Shown one piece after another: positions 1-11,344 of a stretch of 64,000 nucleotides of DNA. The notes beneath the pieces are model-generated. The model was not told the DNA's origin. It saw only the letters and a program-made list of their open reading frames with translations, and ran no database searches. The stretch is taken from NCBI GenBank assembly GCA_033977485.1, contig CM066992.1:102250140-102314139 (forward strand), read 5' to 3'. Source of the DNA: Hydrangea macrophylla. Lineage: Eukaryota > Streptophyta > Magnoliopsida > Cornales > Hydrangeaceae. The translations under genes were made by a program, and so were the position numbers. The stretch's first letter is position 1. Every line of letters begins with the position of its first letter.

Positions 1-126
1 TTCTTTTAGAAATGTTGTTAAGTTATTTGTTTGCAGGGACAATTGGTCATACTCACTTGTCACGACCTACGAGTCCATAAAGGAAATTAAATGCTTTCCT
101 GAATTATGCTACGTCGGGGCGTGACA
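1..126 (+). repeat. 3' end of the 5' LTR of element A
   Basis: Matches 7231-7356 without a difference and ends in GGGGCGTGACA, the CA end of the LTR. The rest of the 5' LTR lies left of the window. Confidence 0.95.
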
Positions 127-133
127 GGCTTTT

Positions 134-146
134 TGGTATCAGAGCC
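134..146 (+). promoter_or_regulatory. Primer-binding site (initiator tRNA-Met), element A
   Basis: TGGTATCAGAGCC starts 8 bases after the LTR end. It is the standard complement of the 3' end of plant initiator tRNA-Met, where minus-strand DNA synthesis starts. Confidence 0.9.
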
Positions 147-299
147 AGGTTATGGCTTGACCAATTGTCCAGAACACATAGGATCTCCCGTTAAGATAGA
201 ATTAAGATAAGATAGTTCAACTTCATTCCGTGTTTAGTCATTTCCTATCGTTTAGAATTTTCCTTCTTCTCGAGAGGTTGACCGAATTCTTGTTGATCA

Positions 300-3200
300 A
301 TGGATAGGTACCGTTCTCTCGATTTTATGGCTGGAAGAAATCTCCGGAATCGTCCCGCTATTGAAGATGCACCCCCGGTAATAGATCCAACCGGAATGTT
401 CGAGGCTTTTGTAAGAAGATTGGAGAGGGTTAGTGATCAGAATGCAAGGAACAATAATCAGAATGGGAATCACAACGGGAATGGGAGACAAGCCCACCAG
501 ACTGGAGACAAGCTTCTCAAGGAGTTTCGCGCTCTACGACCTGAGTATTTTGCGGGGACTGATGAACCCTGGCAAGCGGAACAGTGGCTACGCCAGATGG
601 AGCGTATCTTTGAGACCATAGAGTGCACTGATCTGGAGAAGAAGCGTCTGGCTATCTTTCAGCTGTCTTATGCAGCGGCTGATTGGTGGGATGCTGAAAA
701 GGCGACCATCGGGGAAGAAGCTGCAAGGAGAATGCCATGGGTGGTGTTCAAGGAAAGGTTTCTCGAGAAGTATTTCCCTGAAGAAGAGAAGGACAAGAGG
801 GAGAAAGAGTTTATGGAGTTGACTCAAGGGAATCTGACTGTCCGTGAGTACACTACTCGATTTGAGCGTCTGTCTCGCTTTGCTCCACATATGGTGGACA
901 CACCCCAGAAGAAAATCAAGAAGTATCACCGGGGTCTCAACCTGTCTCTCCGACATTTGACTATGGGGCATCTGGGCCAGTCATTTGAAGCTCTGGTGAG
1001 ATTGGCTACGGGGTTAGAAAATGATGGTTGTCAGAATTCGAAGCCGCTTGGAAATCGACCTCCGCAGAAGGGTTATTCTGGACAGAAATCAGGGTACCCT
1101 CAAGGACAGAAAAGGACCTGGGATGGAGGAAAGAAACCTCAGCAGACACAAGCAGTTCAGCAGTATCAGCCTCTAGCAATAGAAGGGGCCAAAAACAATA
1201 ACTGCTTCAATTGTGGAGTTCCTGGTCACCGAGCTAAAGATTGCAGAGCACCTAGGCGTGTGGATCGTCCAGGAGTCGTGTGCTATAACTGTGGCATGCC
1301 CGGTCACATAAGTCCGGACTGCAAGGCTCCCAGGAAAGGTAACTATGGTCAGCAAGGACAGGCCCGTCTGAATGCTGTTATTCCCGAGGCTGCTGGCTAT
1401 GAGGAGACAGGGTATGAAGAAGGTACCAATGAGGAGGGACCGCCCGAGCAACGAGCAGTGGAAGGTACTCTAACCTTGTTTAACTCTCATGTTAAAGTTT
1501 TATTTGACACGGGTGCTACACATTCCTTTATATCTGTGAAGATTGTTCAGAAGTTGGGTATAGTACCGCAACGTTTAGATGAAGCTTTGAGTGCTGTCTC
1601 ACCCTTAGGGACCACAGTCAAGTTATTACATGTATGTAAGGATTGTCCTCTACGGATTGAAGACCATGAACTTTTGGCGAGATTGGTGGTTCTGTCGATG
1701 AAGGAGTTCGATATAATCCTGGGAATGGATTGGCTCGAGAAGAATCATGCGAAGTTGGATTGTGCAAGGAAGAAGATCACATTTGTGGATAAGGGGAATC
1801 GACTCTTCGATTTCCAATGTAACCCTTCGGGTGATATGTTCCTCACTAGATGCCTAGCAAACATTGAGGTTGTCAGTGCAGAGGTGACAGTATCATCAAT
1901 CCCGGTGATCAAGGAATTTGAGGAAGTATTCCGAGATATTTCAGGATTACCGCCAGAAAGGGACATAGAATTCTGTGTGGAATTGGTGCCAGGTACTCGA
2001 CCTATAACCAAGGTTCCCTACAGGATGGCCCCTACTGAGTTGTTGGAGCTGAAAGAACAAGTTCAAGAACTTGAGAAATTGGGTTTTGTTCGTCCAAGTA
2101 CTTCACCCTGGGGAGCACCAGTGTTGTTTGTGAAGAAGAAGGATGGGACAATGCGGTTGTGTATTGACTACCGAGAACTGAATAAGGTTACTATCAAGAA
2201 TAAGTATCCCTTACCTCGGATAGACGATCTGTTTGATCAGTTGCAAGGAGCCACGACCTTTTCTAAGATTGATCTACGGTCAGGGTATCACCAGTTGAGG
2301 GTGCGGAAGGAAGACATACCTAAGACTGCTTTCAGGACGAGATACGGGCACTATGAGTTCTTAGTGATGCCGTTTGGGATGACGAATGCTCCGGCTGTGT
2401 TTATGGACTTGATGAACAGAGTATTCAAGCCCTATTTGGATCAATTCGTTATTGTCTTTATTGATGATATTTTGATCTATTCCAAGTCAGAGGAAGAGCA
2501 CGAACAACATCTAAGGATCGCGTTGCAGACTCTCAAGGATCACCGCCTGTATGCTAAATTCAGCAAGTGTGAATTCTGGCTTCAGGAAGTTAAGTTCCTC
2601 GGGCATGTGATCTCACAACAAGAAATCGCAGTTGACTCTTCAAAGACCGATGCAGTGGCAAATTGGACTCGGCCGACCAATGCTACAGAAGTCAGAAGTT
2701 TTCTGGGACTAGCTGGTTACTATCGGAGATTTGTAGAGGGTTTCTCGAAGATAGCAGCCCCGTTAACTGGGTTGACTAAGAAAGTTTTGAAGTTTGAATG
2801 GACTGATAAGCATGAACGCGCTTTTCTGGAATTGAAAGAGAGATTGACAACAGCGCCAGTGCTTGCGATACCAAAGGATGGTGAGAAGTTCACTATTTTT
2901 AGTGACGCCTCGTATCAAGGATTGGGATGTGTCCTTATGCAAGACGGAAAGGTCATCGCGTATGGTTCACGACAGTTGAAGCCAAATGAATTGAATTACC
3001 CAACTCATGATTTGGAGCTGGCAGCAGTAGTGTTCGCGCTTAAGATCTGGAGACATTACCTCTATGGGGAGAAGTTTGATTTCTTCTCAGACCACAAAAG
3101 CCTTAAGTATTTGTTTACTCAGAAGGAGTTAAACATGAGGCAACGTCGGTGGATGGAATTGATCAAGGACTATGGCTTCACATTAGAGTACCACCCTGGT

Positions 3201-3806
3201 AAGGCTAACGTAGTCGCTGACGCCCTAAGCCGGAAACCTCAAGGAATGATTGCTTCATTGATGTTGAGGGAATGGGAAGCCTTGGAGACAATCGCAGAAT
3301 TTGATGTGCAGATTTCAGAGGGAAGTGCCGGGCAGCACTTTGGATGCCTCATGGTACAACCAACACTTGTGAGTCGAATCATCGAAGCCCAGAAGGAAGA
3401 TGAGAAGTTTCAAGTATGGTTCGCAAAGATGTCAGAAAAGGACCCTACAGAATGGAAGGTTGGGGCCGATGGAGGATACCGATGTCGAGACAGATTGTGT
3501 GTGCCAGATTCAGGAGATTTGAGAAAAGATATTCTCGAAGAAGCACATAAATCGAGACTGACAGTACACCCAGGAGGAACAAAGATATATAAGGATTTGA
3601 AGAGAAATTTCTGGTGGGAAGGGATGAAGCGAGAAGTAGCCGAGTTTGTGTCTAAATGTTTGACCTGTCAACAAGTGAAGGCCGAACATCAGAGACCCTC
3701 AGGATTGTTGCAACCCTTACCTGTTCCAGGATGGAAGTGGGAACACATAACTATGGATTTCGTGGTTGGATTACCCCGGTCACAACAGAATCATGACGCG
3801 ATTTAG
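300..3806 (+). CDS. Gag-Pol polyprotein of element A, ending at a premature TAG
   Basis: 1168 residues. Gag capsid region is about residues 70-240, followed by two CCHC zinc knuckles beginning at C302 ([14 protein letters not shown]) and C328. The aspartic protease active site is D403 (DTGAT). The reverse transcriptase spans about 590-780 with catalytic FIDD (D722, D723). RNase H starts near residue 860 with D869 (SDAS). The integrase zinc-binding H-H-C-C region lies near 1090-1130 and the first catalytic aspartate of the core is D1153 (MDFVVGLP). Translation stops at TAG 3804-3806, where the related element B has TGG (Trp), so a single G-to-A change cuts the integrase. The same frame stays open afterwards to 4799. 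The copy would make protease, RT and RNase H but only the start of integrase. ATG 300 is the first in-frame start after the primer site; the MAGR methionine at residue 10 is an alternative. Confidence 0.93.
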   Translation: MDRYRSLDFMAGRNLRNRPAIEDAPPVIDPTGMFEAFVRRLERVSDQNARNNNQNGNHNGNGRQAHQTGDKLLKEFRALRPEYFAGTDEPWQAEQWLRQMERIFETIECTDLEKKRLAIFQLSYAAADWWDAEKATIGEEAARRMPWVVFKERFLEKYFPEEEKDKREKEFMELTQGNLTVREYTTRFERLSRFAPHMVDTPQKKIKKYHRGLNLSLRHLTMGHLGQSFEALVRLATGLENDGCQNSKPLGNRPPQKGYSGQKSGYPQGQKRTWDGGKKPQQTQAVQQYQPLAIEGAKNNNCFNCGVPGHRAKDCRAPRRVDRPGVVCYNCGMPGHISPDCKAPRKGNYGQQGQARLNAVIPEAAGYEETGYEEGTNEEGPPEQRAVEGTLTLFNSHVKVLFDTGATHSFISVKIVQKLGIVPQRLDEALSAVSPLGTTVKLLHVCKDCPLRIEDHELLARLVVLSMKEFDIILGMDWLEKNHAKLDCARKKITFVDKGNRLFDFQCNPSGDMFLTRCLANIEVVSAEVTVSSIPVIKEFEEVFRDISGLPPERDIEFCVELVPGTRPITKVPYRMAPTELLELKEQVQELEKLGFVRPSTSPWGAPVLFVKKKDGTMRLCIDYRELNKVTIKNKYPLPRIDDLFDQLQGATTFSKIDLRSGYHQLRVRKEDIPKTAFRTRYGHYEFLVMPFGMTNAPAVFMDLMNRVFKPYLDQFVIVFIDDILIYSKSEEEHEQHLRIALQTLKDHRLYAKFSKCEFWLQEVKFLGHVISQQEIAVDSSKTDAVANWTRPTNATEVRSFLGLAGYYRRFVEGFSKIAAPLTGLTKKVLKFEWTDKHERAFLELKERLTTAPVLAIPKDGEKFTIFSDASYQGLGCVLMQDGKVIAYGSRQLKPNELNYPTHDLELAAVVFALKIWRHYLYGEKFDFFSDHKSLKYLFTQKELNMRQRRWMELIKDYGFTLEYHPGKANVVADALSRKPQGMIASLMLREWEALETIAEFDVQISEGSAGQHFGCLMVQPTLVSRIIEAQKEDEKFQVWFAKMSEKDPTEWKVGADGGYRCRDRLCVPDSGDLRKDILEEAHKSRLTVHPGGTKIYKDLKRNFWWEGMKREVAEFVSKCLTCQQVKAEHQRPSGLLQPLPVPGWKWEHITMDFVVGLPRSQQNHDAI

Positions 3807-4799
3807 GTAATTGTGGATCGTTTGACGAAGTCCGCACACTTCATCGCGTACAATATGACTTACCCAGTAGAAAGGATGAGTCGAATGTATCTACAGCAAG
3901 TGGTGCGACTGCACGGTGCACCTGTGTCAATTGTATCAGACCGCGATGCACGTTTTACCTCGGGATTTTGGGAAAGTTTGCAGAAGGCTATGGGAACTTC
4001 GCTCAAGATGAGTACTGCATTCCATCCTCAGACCGATGGACAGACCGAGCGTGTTAATCAGATTATGGAAGATATGCTCAGAGCTTGTGCAATCGACTTT
4101 GAAGAGTCTTGGGAGACGCACTTGCCGTTGGTCGAATTTGCGTATAACAACAGTTATCACTCAAGTATTGGAATGGCACCGTTTGAGGCATTGTACGGAC
4201 GGCCATGTCGATCTCCGTTGTGTTGGGCAGAAGTGGGAGACACAGAACTTTTGGGACCAGATTTGGTGAGAGAAACCAATGAGAAGATTTCACTGGTCAG
4301 AGAAAGAATGAGAACTGCACAGAGTAGACACAAGAGTTATGCGGATCGGCGTCGAAAGGATTTGGAGTTCAGTATCGGAGATCACGTACTCCTTAAGGTT
4401 TCACCTGTTCGGGGAGTAGTACGTTTTGGTCAGAAAAGAGGAAAGTTGGCACCTCGTTTCATCGGGCCATTTGAGATATTGGAGCGAGTTGGAACAGTGG
4501 CTTATCGACTCGCGTTGCCACCAAAGATGTCTGGTGTTCATAACGTATTCCATGTCTGTATGTTAAGGAAATACATACGGGATCCTTCACATGTGGTTAA
4601 TTTTGATGATATTGAGACGAGTCAGAATGTTGTCTACAAGGATAGACCTGTGAGGATTCTTGACCAGAGTATCAAGAGGCTCAGAAGAAGAGACGTTCCT
4701 TTGGTTAAGGTTCAGTGGAGGCATCATGACGAGGGAGAAGCGTCGTGGGAGTTAGAGTCAGACATGAGGACTAGATACCCCGAGTTGTTTCAGGATTAG
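3807..4799 (+). pseudogene. Integrase core and chromodomain-like tail of element A, downstream of the stop
   Basis: Same reading frame as the gag-pol before it, separated only by TAG 3804-3806. It encodes the rest of the integrase: the second core aspartate in [10 protein letters not shown], the catalytic glutamate region [13 protein letters not shown], the C-terminal [10 protein letters not shown] and HNVFHVCMLRKY motifs, and a chromodomain-like end (about the last 55 residues, KVQWRHHDEGEASWE). Chromovirus chromodomains direct integration toward marked chromatin (family knowledge). There is no other lesion in this part. It has no ATG near its start, so it is made only by readthrough of the stop or not at all. 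Confidence 0.85.
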
Positions 4800-4828
4800 T
4801 TAGCTCAGATTTCGGGACGAAATCTCTG

Positions 4829-4843
4829 TTAAGGTGGGTAGAG
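4829..4843 (+). promoter_or_regulatory. Polypurine tract of element A
   Basis: Purine-rich AAGGTGGGTAGAG directly before the TGTAACACCC start of the 3' LTR, the expected plus-strand primer site. Confidence 0.75.
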
Positions 4844-5884
4844 TGTAACACCCTGTATTTTCTTTTCCATTAATAAATGAATATTTTCATTTTAATTTCT
4901 CCTTATAATATATATATCTGGGGTCAAATTGTAATTTTCAAAGATATGGAAAATATTTTCTGTGGTTTCAAAATCAATATCTATATTTTTGTACAAACCG
5001 GGAATTTATTCCTACGCAAAAATAATTTTCAGTGCTTTTATATCAACCGTAAAATACCAGTTTTGGTCTTAATCTGCGTTATACTGCGTTTTGGGTGTGG
5101 GAGCACGTGAGCTCAACCACACCGGGAGAAATCTCCCTATAACTTGGAGCCTACTCATATCAGTTTATATATATTTGTGTATTAACTCTCAAAAACCTCA
5201 CAGTCTCTCAATTCACTCTCTATCCCTCTCAATTTCTCTATTACTCTCTCTATTCTCTCTATCACTCTCCTGATCACTCTCTCAAGAACACACATAACAC
5301 ACATACAGTATATACATACTCATACACACATAAATAGTTATATATATATATATATATTTGGAGAGCAAAATCAAGAACGGAGGAAAATCCTCAACGACGG
5401 ATATTACGGCGGAAGTTCTCGGCTTTTAATTTTCTGTATAATCGTCTCTGTGAGTATTATAAACTCACTCGCCATGTTTATATATGCGTATTTCAGTATA
5501 TATAAGTGTGTATATGTGTATATATATGTATTTCACCATTGAAGCTTGAAATTGGAGTTTTGTAAAACTCAATCAAATTCAAATCCGTGAATTGGAAACG
5601 AAAGATCTTTGTCCCAATAAGCTGTGGTTCGAATCCTACGCAATAATTCATCCGTATCACGACGAACGGTTGATTTAAAGTTTTGACACTCTAACTTTAA
5701 TCGTGAAAATTAAGCGATACAATCCATATTAGTTAAAATTGATCGCGTATTCTTAATCTACGCGGAAAACCGAGGAGATCCATATATTACATGTCCTGGT
5801 ACGAACAGAATTTGAAAATGGGTAAATTTCAGTCCAGGAATTGAAAACAGGGGAAAAACGAAGAAGATGACATTGTGCAAGAAC

Positions 5885-6040
5885 TCGCGCGCGCGACCCG
5901 CTCGCGCGAGGCTCGCTCGCGCGGACCATTCCCCCCCTTCGCGCGCGCGATCCGCTCGCGCGACCTGTTCTGCCCCTTCGCGCGCGCGATCCGCTCGCGC
6001 GATTTGTTCTTTCCTTCGCGCGCGTGACCCGCTCGCGCGA
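5885..6040 (+). repeat. CG-rich array of CGCTCGCGCGA units in LTR A
   Basis: About four imperfect units built from CGCGCGCGA, CCGCTCGCGCGA and short spacers such as CCTGTTCTGCCCCTT. The same sort of array occurs in the LTRs of B and C (28264-28530, 31683-32040, 40336-40630). Very CpG-dense in an otherwise AT-rich LTR, so a likely target of cytosine methylation (inference). Confidence 0.85.
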
Positions 6041-6334
6041 CCTGGCAGTTTGAGCAGTTTCTGTATTTTCTTATTAGGGACTGTTTGGAAAATGTTTTAA
6101 AAGTTTTTAAAGAACTGTTTGGCAAAAATAATGTTTTAAAGGTCTATGTTTTAAGAATTGTACAAACAAGAACAACTAAGGTCAAAATTTATGCTCGTAC
6201 GATTATCCGGCTTTGTGATTTATTAATGGTGTTATTTATGAAACATTGACATACATAAAAGGGTTGAGGTTGGGTCAACATGCATGTGTGTGAGAAAGCG
6301 TGAAAAGAGTAAAGGGTGGCAGTTTGGTGTGTGA

Positions 6335-6690
6335 CCTCAATATCGATCGGATAGTATTCCTGGTATTGGAGGTGATAGTGTTGTGTACGACTTAGATATC
6401 GATCGGATAGTATTCCTGGTATCTAAGGCACGTGTTTCGGATATTGATCGGATAGTATTCCTAATATCCTAAGCGATGGTGATAGTGTTGTGTACGACTT
6501 AGATATCGATCGGATAGTATTCCTGGTATCTAAGGCGCGCGTTTCGGATATTGATCGGATAGTATTCCTGATATCCGGAGCGATGGTTGGTTGTGATCGG
6601 TCTAGATATCGATCGGATAGTATTCCTGGTATCTGAGGCAGTAGTGTGGTGTGTGACTTCAATACCGATCGGATAGTATTCCTGGTATTG
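6335..6690 (+). repeat. Seven tandem hairpins with constant loop in LTR A
   Basis: The core GATCGGATAGTATTCCT begins at 6345, 6401, 6446, 6508, 6553, 6611 and 6667. It is flanked each time by inverted arms: CAATATC/GGTATTG, CTTAGATATC/GGTATCTAAG, GGATATT/AATATCC, CTTAGATATC/GGTATCTAAG, CGGATAT/ATATCCG, AGATATC/GGTATCT, CAATACC/GGTATTG. The arms differ between copies but keep pairing (a few T-G pairs). Spacing alternates between about 45 and about 56-62 bases. Function unknown. Confidence 0.85.
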
Positions 6691-6925
6691 GAGGCGATAG
6701 TGTAGCGTGTGAATTGGATGACTGAATACTTATTACTCCTGGTAGCTGAAATGATGTGTTGATTGAATTGGATTGTTCTAAAGGAAAGTATTGGCAAAAT
6801 AAGATGTTTCACAATTCATGTACAATTTCGTATTTACTTCTTACTATATTCCCCCGTGATTCATGTTGGAATTGGAACCTTGAATCTATTGCTTTTAAAG
6901 TTAAATTGCACCGTTGTTTATATGC

Positions 6926-6936
6926 TTATATATACA
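6926..6936 (+). promoter_or_regulatory. Possible TATA box of LTR A
   Basis: TTATATATACA lies about 30 bases before the first of the two conserved hairpins, so transcription from it would put the hairpins at the RNA 5' end. Position only; no transcript evidence. Confidence 0.4.
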
Positions 6937-6963
6937 TTGCGAGCACTTGTTTATTTTACTCAC

Positions 6964-7012
6964 CAGCTTTCATAAGCTGACGGCGTTGATGCGTCCTGGA
7001 CTGTATGTCCAG
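6964..7012 (+). promoter_or_regulatory. Two consecutive hairpins conserved across LTR families
   Basis: Hairpin 1, CAGCTT-TCAT-AAGCTG (6964-6979), follows TTTACTCAC. Hairpin 2, CTGGAC-TGTAT-GTCCAG (6996-7012), follows 16 bases later. The same pair with different stem and loop bases occurs in LTRs B, C, D and E. Role not known; an RNA structure near the transcript start is a possibility. Confidence 0.6.
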
Positions 7013-7356
7013 ATTTTTAGGAGCAGGAGCAGCCAGGGTACTTCGACTATGCTAGTTAGAGGCAGGGAACTTCCCCGGAGGCTGCTTATTATTTTCCTAT
7101 GTCTTTCATTTTTGAAGTTGTAATAGACTGGAGAATAGTTTTTGAATAAGGGCGTTTTGTGCCTAAGACATTGACTTATGTAATAGTTTAGTAAGTTTTA
7201 AATTTCGGAGCTTATGTTTATTAGTATCCTTTCTTTTAGAAATGTTGTTAAGTTATTTGTTTGCAGGGACAATTGGTCATACTCACTTGTCACGACCTAC
7301 GAGTCCATAAAGGAAATTAAATGCTTTCCTGAATTATGCTACGTCGGGGCGTGACA

Positions 7357-7461
7357 CACTGTGGGGTCCAGTGACATCACAAGAGAGATAGACACATCTT
7401 TTAAGGAGGTTGTGTGAAAGTTGTATGAAAGTTGTGTCCCAAGAATTACTCTTTAAACATA
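7357..7461 (-). mobile_element. Half of a MITE interrupted by element A
   Basis: Contains a GGTCCAGTGACATCACA-like stretch followed by AGATAGACACATC and GTTGTGTCCCAA, which match the reverse complement of the centre and arm of the MITE at 19849-20020. The match begins right at the LTR edge, so element A probably inserted into this MITE; the other half would lie left of the window. Confidence 0.5.
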
Positions 7462-7508
7462 TACCAAAATAAGTACTGCAACTTTTAATTACATCATTAG
7501 TTAAATTT

Positions 7509-7965
7509 TGTTATCCCTAAGCCAACCCTCGCCTAAAAAATCTAACTTAGTTTTGGGTTAAGGGATGTTTGGCTTAAGGGCTTTTAACTTGAGTGTTGAA
7601 GCAATGGCTTTTGACAAATTATAAGATAGCTTGTGTTTTTCCCTATTCTTTTCATTTTTTTTCCAAAGCATTCTATATTAAAGTTTTAGCTAAACAGTCC
7701 CTAAGCCCAACCCTAACCCAAACCCAAATACCCTCTATTTGTTATCCCTAAGCCAACCCTAGCCTAAAAAATCTGACTTATTTTTGGGTTAAGGGATGTT
7801 TGGCTTAAGGGCCTTTAACTTGAGGGTTAAAGTAAGCGCTTTTGACAAATTATAAGATAGCTTGTGTTTTTCCCTACTCTTCTTTTTTTCTTTTCTTTTT
7901 TTTTTTCCCCCCTCTTTTTCTTCTTCTTTTCTTTTTTAAAATCTGAAGAGTTAGGATAAACTTTA
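7509..7965. repeat. Tandem direct duplication, period about 231 bp
   Basis: The block starting TTATCCCTAAGCCAACCCT at 7511 recurs at 7742 with few changes, through GGGTTAAGGGATGTTTGGCTTAAGGG and TATAAGATAGCTTGTGTTT. Two copies only. No coding potential seen. Confidence 0.8.
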
Positions 7966-9567
7966 AGTTATTCTTTATTTACTTAAAATAATTGAAATGA
8001 TCGAGTACACATAATTGAGTTTCTCCACCTTATTTTTGGGTCTATATGTACTATAATTTTTGGGAGTATCTCCACCTTATGTATCGTTTGGCTTTTTATT
8101 GATTAACCCTTTTTCCGAAATAATTTTATTCATTCTTTCACGAAAAAAAATACTATGAGTATCTTTTGATGAATGTCGATGTCCTTCCAATAACAGCTCT
8201 ATCCCCCCATGGTCAATCCGACCTAATATCATTCCCATTGCAGAAAGACAAAGCTAATTAAAACTAATGAGTAATCAAATCAAACAGAAAGAGAGTAGCC
8301 ATAAAAATGGTTAAATTAAGAATAAAGAAAAAAATAAAATTTTGTAGAGAGTAGCCATCATCAAACATGCCAAAAAAAAAAAAACACGAAGAAGAAGAAG
8401 AAAGAAAAAAGGATGTGTTTCTAAAAAAGAAAAAAAATAATAATAATAAGAGGAAGAAATAAGGATGACATTTTTTTTTCATTTAGTTTTTCCTATTGTC
8501 CTTTAGTTTTTCCTAGTAATAGCCCGTGCCCGTGGACACGAAGTGGAAAAATAAAAAATGAAAGAAAGAAAAACATTGGTTCTGTGGGCACAGATCAAGA
8601 TATTTTCAGCTCATTAATAGATATTTTCATATCAAGATATTAAGTTATACCTAATTACCAAGTGTTTAATCTAAAACAAATTGCTAACATGTACTCTAAT
8701 GATTCTCAATTAAACATATTTGCTTAGATTTAAAAGGTGGCTTTGCCACTTTTATGAATGAACATATGTAGAAGTGAGATCACCTTCAATAAGTTATCAA
8801 AAACAAAAGATAATAAAACGGGGTTTGTTTCCTAGAGAATCAAGAAATTACCTTTGCAAGAAGGATGTATATATAAAAAAAAAAAATTAGAAAAAAAAAG
8901 AGAGAGAAGGTATTCAAACTCACCATGCTCAATATTAATTATGGCTGCGAAGAGGCTCAATACTGAGATATGAAACCCTGTAAGGAAAAAAATAGAGAGA
9001 GAACAAATCAGTCTATGACTAATAAGAATGATAGCATGTGTGTAAAGTTTGTTTGTTTGTTTGGATGATGTGTATTTTTTTATTACACCATGGTGTATAT
9101 CTATGCAAAGTGTTAAAATATGAATATAAAAAACTCTAAAAAAAAAGGGGGGGCAGTGTGAAAGGGAGGATGACTAAGGCAGTTTTTGATCCGTTGAACG
9201 GCTTAGATTAAAAGTACCAAATAAATTAATGTAATATAAAAAGTATGACAACGAAAGATATGTTAGTAGTGGAAAAGTTCACAATTAGAACTCCAACATG
9301 CAGATTAGGTTTCATACACATTAACACTCTAATTGCCTTTACATTGCAAACTTCCAACACATACCACTGTTGATTAAGTCCTGAATACATCTCCATGTTG
9401 ATTTCAAATGAAGGACATAACATCACAGTGAGAATTGCAAACAAAAATTAACCAATTTAAGTCACGAATACACCCATAAACACACACACACACACACAAG
9501 CAAATCTATACCTAGTAGTGGTCGGCAATGGTGAGAGAGAGAGAGATTATATCTAGTGATTGTCAGC

Positions 9568-9602
<35 letters not shown>

Positions 9603-10488
9603 AAGGAATTTTCTCTATGATTCTATCTCTCACACATTCTCACCCATGATTTTCTCTATCCTTCCATAACTAAGTTGACAATTAAGGATTTTTTTTTCTT
9701 TGAATTAAAATTGGCTCTATCCTTCCAAATCTTATATAAGTTAAAAATTGACCCAACCTTGCTCAAAATGAATATTTTATGCAGTTGATATTTATACGAT
9801 TGGGAATGGTATAAGTGTATAACAGTTGATATATATATACACATACATATTGAGAGAGAGAGAGAGAACTTAAACAATAAACTATTTCCATTTTTAGTGG
9901 ACCAATAATTCAAGGGTTGAAAATATCTAAACTTGTCTCAATGGCTTGAATTGAAAGTTACAAATTTCAGAGGAACCCACACCGCTCTATCTTATTATAT
10001 AGATATTCTTATAATTATCATATATATATATAGTTAAACAACTCTTTATCAAATACATTAAAGAGATTTTTCACGAGCTTACTATACGAGCCTTAATCGA
10101 GCTATCGCAATCCTTATCGAGCCCAATCCATATGTGTTAAAGCTTGACTTATCTATTAAACGAGCTTTGTATTCAAACTCAAACTTAACTCATTTATTGT
10201 ACGAGCGGAGTCAAACTATTATTGAGCGAGCTCTTGTTAGCTCGTATACACCATAACCACCAATTTTATCTTACAGCGACCCTGGGAAGGTAAAAGTAAA
10301 AGTAAAAGTAAAAGTAAAACTTGAGTGAAAAGTTTGACCCAAAAATAAAAAAAAAAATCAGAGAATTACTAACCGTCAGATGTGATTCATCAAGGGCGTC
10401 GATTGGGTTCCTAAATAAAGAGAAAAATGTCCACTTCTCTAATTGATTATGCGGACGTGTCACTCTTTATCTTTTCCAAGTTTTGGGG
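7966..10488. other. Intergenic, no gene recognised
   Basis: AT-rich DNA with polypurine/polypyrimidine runs (7880-7940, 8325-8460, 8875-8910). Microsatellites: (CA)n at about 9480-9498, (GA)n at 9535-9598 and at 9850. A run of AAAAGT units sits near 10290-10318. Open frames here are short and low-complexity. The last few hundred bases before 10489 are the likely promoter region of the GRP2-like gene. Confidence 0.6.
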
Positions 10489-10497
10489 TTATAAGTA
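10489..10497 (+). promoter_or_regulatory. TATA box of the GRP2-like gene
   Basis: TTATAAGTA, 158 bases before the ATG, followed by a GA-rich leader (AGAGAGAGAT, then AGAGAGAGAGTAGGG), typical of a plant core promoter and 5' UTR. Confidence 0.6.
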
Positions 10498-10654
10498 GAG
10501 AGAGATAGCGGTGAAAGTGTTTTGTGTTTAAAAAAATTCTAGAGAGAGAGTAGGGTTTGCTCTCTCGTTTTGGGTTGGTTGGTTGGGGTCTCTTTTGGGG
10601 TTCTTTTTAGGGTTAGGGTTGTTGAGGAGCCGTCTGATCTAGATCCTAGATCTA

Positions 10655-11344
10655 ATGGCTCAGGACGATGGCGGCAGGTTAACTGGGACTGTGAAATGGT
10701 TCAACGACCAGAAGGGTTTTGGTTTCATCACTCCCGACGATGGCAGCGACGATCTCTTCGTTCATCAGTCTTCGATCCGAGCAGAGGGCTTTCGCAGCCT
10801 CGGAGATGGTGAGACCGTCGAGTTTGTGATCGAATCTGGTGGCGATGGCCGTACTAAGGCAGTTGATGTGACCGGTCCTAACGGAGCGCCGGTTCAGGGT
10901 AGTACTCGTGGAGGAGGAGGAGGCGGCGGCGGCGGACGCGGTGGTGGTGGTGGTGGGTATGGGTTTAATGGTGGTGGTAGGGGTGGCGATCGTGGTGGTG
11001 GTGGTGGAGGACGAGGTGGTGGTGGTAGTAGATATGGAGGCGGCGGAGGTGGTTACGGAGGTGGGAGTTATGGCGGCGGCGGCGGAAGTTATGGAGGTGG
11101 CGGCGGTGGATATGGAGGCGGTGGGGGTTATGGAGGCGGTGGCGGTGGGGGTGATGGTTGTTTCAAGTGTGGAGAGACCGGGCATATGGCTAGGGACTGC
11201 TACCAGGGTGGTGGCGGCGGAGGAGGTGGTGGAAGGTATGGAGGCGGAGGCGGTGGAGGCCGCGGCGGTGGTGGCGGCGGCGGTTGCTACAACTGTGGTG
11301 AAGATGGGCATTTCGCAAGGGATTGCCCCACCTCAAGTCGCTGA
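10655..11344 (+). CDS. GRP2: Glycine-rich cold-shock-domain protein, GRP2/CSP type
   Basis: 229 residues in one exon. Residues about 8-75 are a cold-shock domain with the RNA-binding motifs KGFGFI (RNP1) and LFVHQ (RNP2) and the typical start TGTVKWF. The rest is glycine-rich ([14 protein letters not shown] runs) with two CCHC zinc knuckles, [14 protein letters not shown] and [14 protein letters not shown], the second close to the C-terminus. This layout is that of plant GRP2/CSP proteins, which bind single-stranded RNA and DNA, melt secondary structure and act in cold response and development (family knowledge); they are nuclear and cytoplasmic. The ATG is the first after the TATA box and starts the conserved domain. 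Long valine-, threonine- or alanine-rich frames on both strands over 10679-11369 are shadows of the GGN codon run. The reading frame looks intact. Confidence 0.95.
   Translation: MAQDDGGRLTGTVKWFNDQKGFGFITPDDGSDDLFVHQSSIRAEGFRSLGDGETVEFVIESGGDGRTKAVDVTGPNGAPVQGSTRGGGGGGGGGRGGGGGGYGFNGGGRGGDRGGGGGGRGGGGSRYGGGGGGYGGGSYGGGGGSYGGGGGGYGGGGGYGGGGGGGDGCFKCGETGHMARDCYQGGGGGGGGGRYGGGGGGGRGGGGGGGCYNCGEDGHFARDCPTSSR

Larger units (their letters stand above)
1..7356 (+). mobile_element. Ty3/Gypsy chromovirus element A (Tekay/Del type), 5'-truncated by window edge
   Basis: An LTR retrotransposon read left to right: last 126 bases of the 5' LTR, tRNA-Met primer site, short leader (about 150 bases), gag-pol, polypurine tract, and a full 3' LTR of 2513 bases. 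The 126 bases at 1-126 are identical to 7231-7356, which fixes the LTR end and suggests a recent insertion. The order protease, RT, RNase H, integrase, then a chromodomain-like tail is that of chromoviruses, and the integrase C-terminus (VKVQWRHHDEGEASWE) resembles the Tekay/Del clade (inference from family knowledge). The only clear lesion seen is a TAG stop in the integrase. The 5' target duplication lies outside the window; the 3' flank begins CACTG. Confidence 0.95.
4844..7356 (+). repeat. 3' LTR of element A (2513 bp)
   Basis: Starts TGTAACACCC and ends GGCGTGACA. Inside it, in order: a CT-rich and AT-microsatellite stretch (5200-5360), a CG-rich array (5885-6040), seven hairpin repeats (6335-6690), a TATA-like box (6926-6936), and two hairpins (6964-7012). 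Open frames inside it are low-complexity accidents of these repeats. Confidence 0.93.

Noticed and set aside
5600..5640. tRNA-like T-arm (GTGGTTCGAATCC) in LTR A
   Set aside because: No matching acceptor stem, D-arm or anticodon arm around it.
8515..10010. Possible small transposon with CCCGTGCCCGTGGACACG at one end
   Set aside because: No convincing matching terminus or target duplication could be found.
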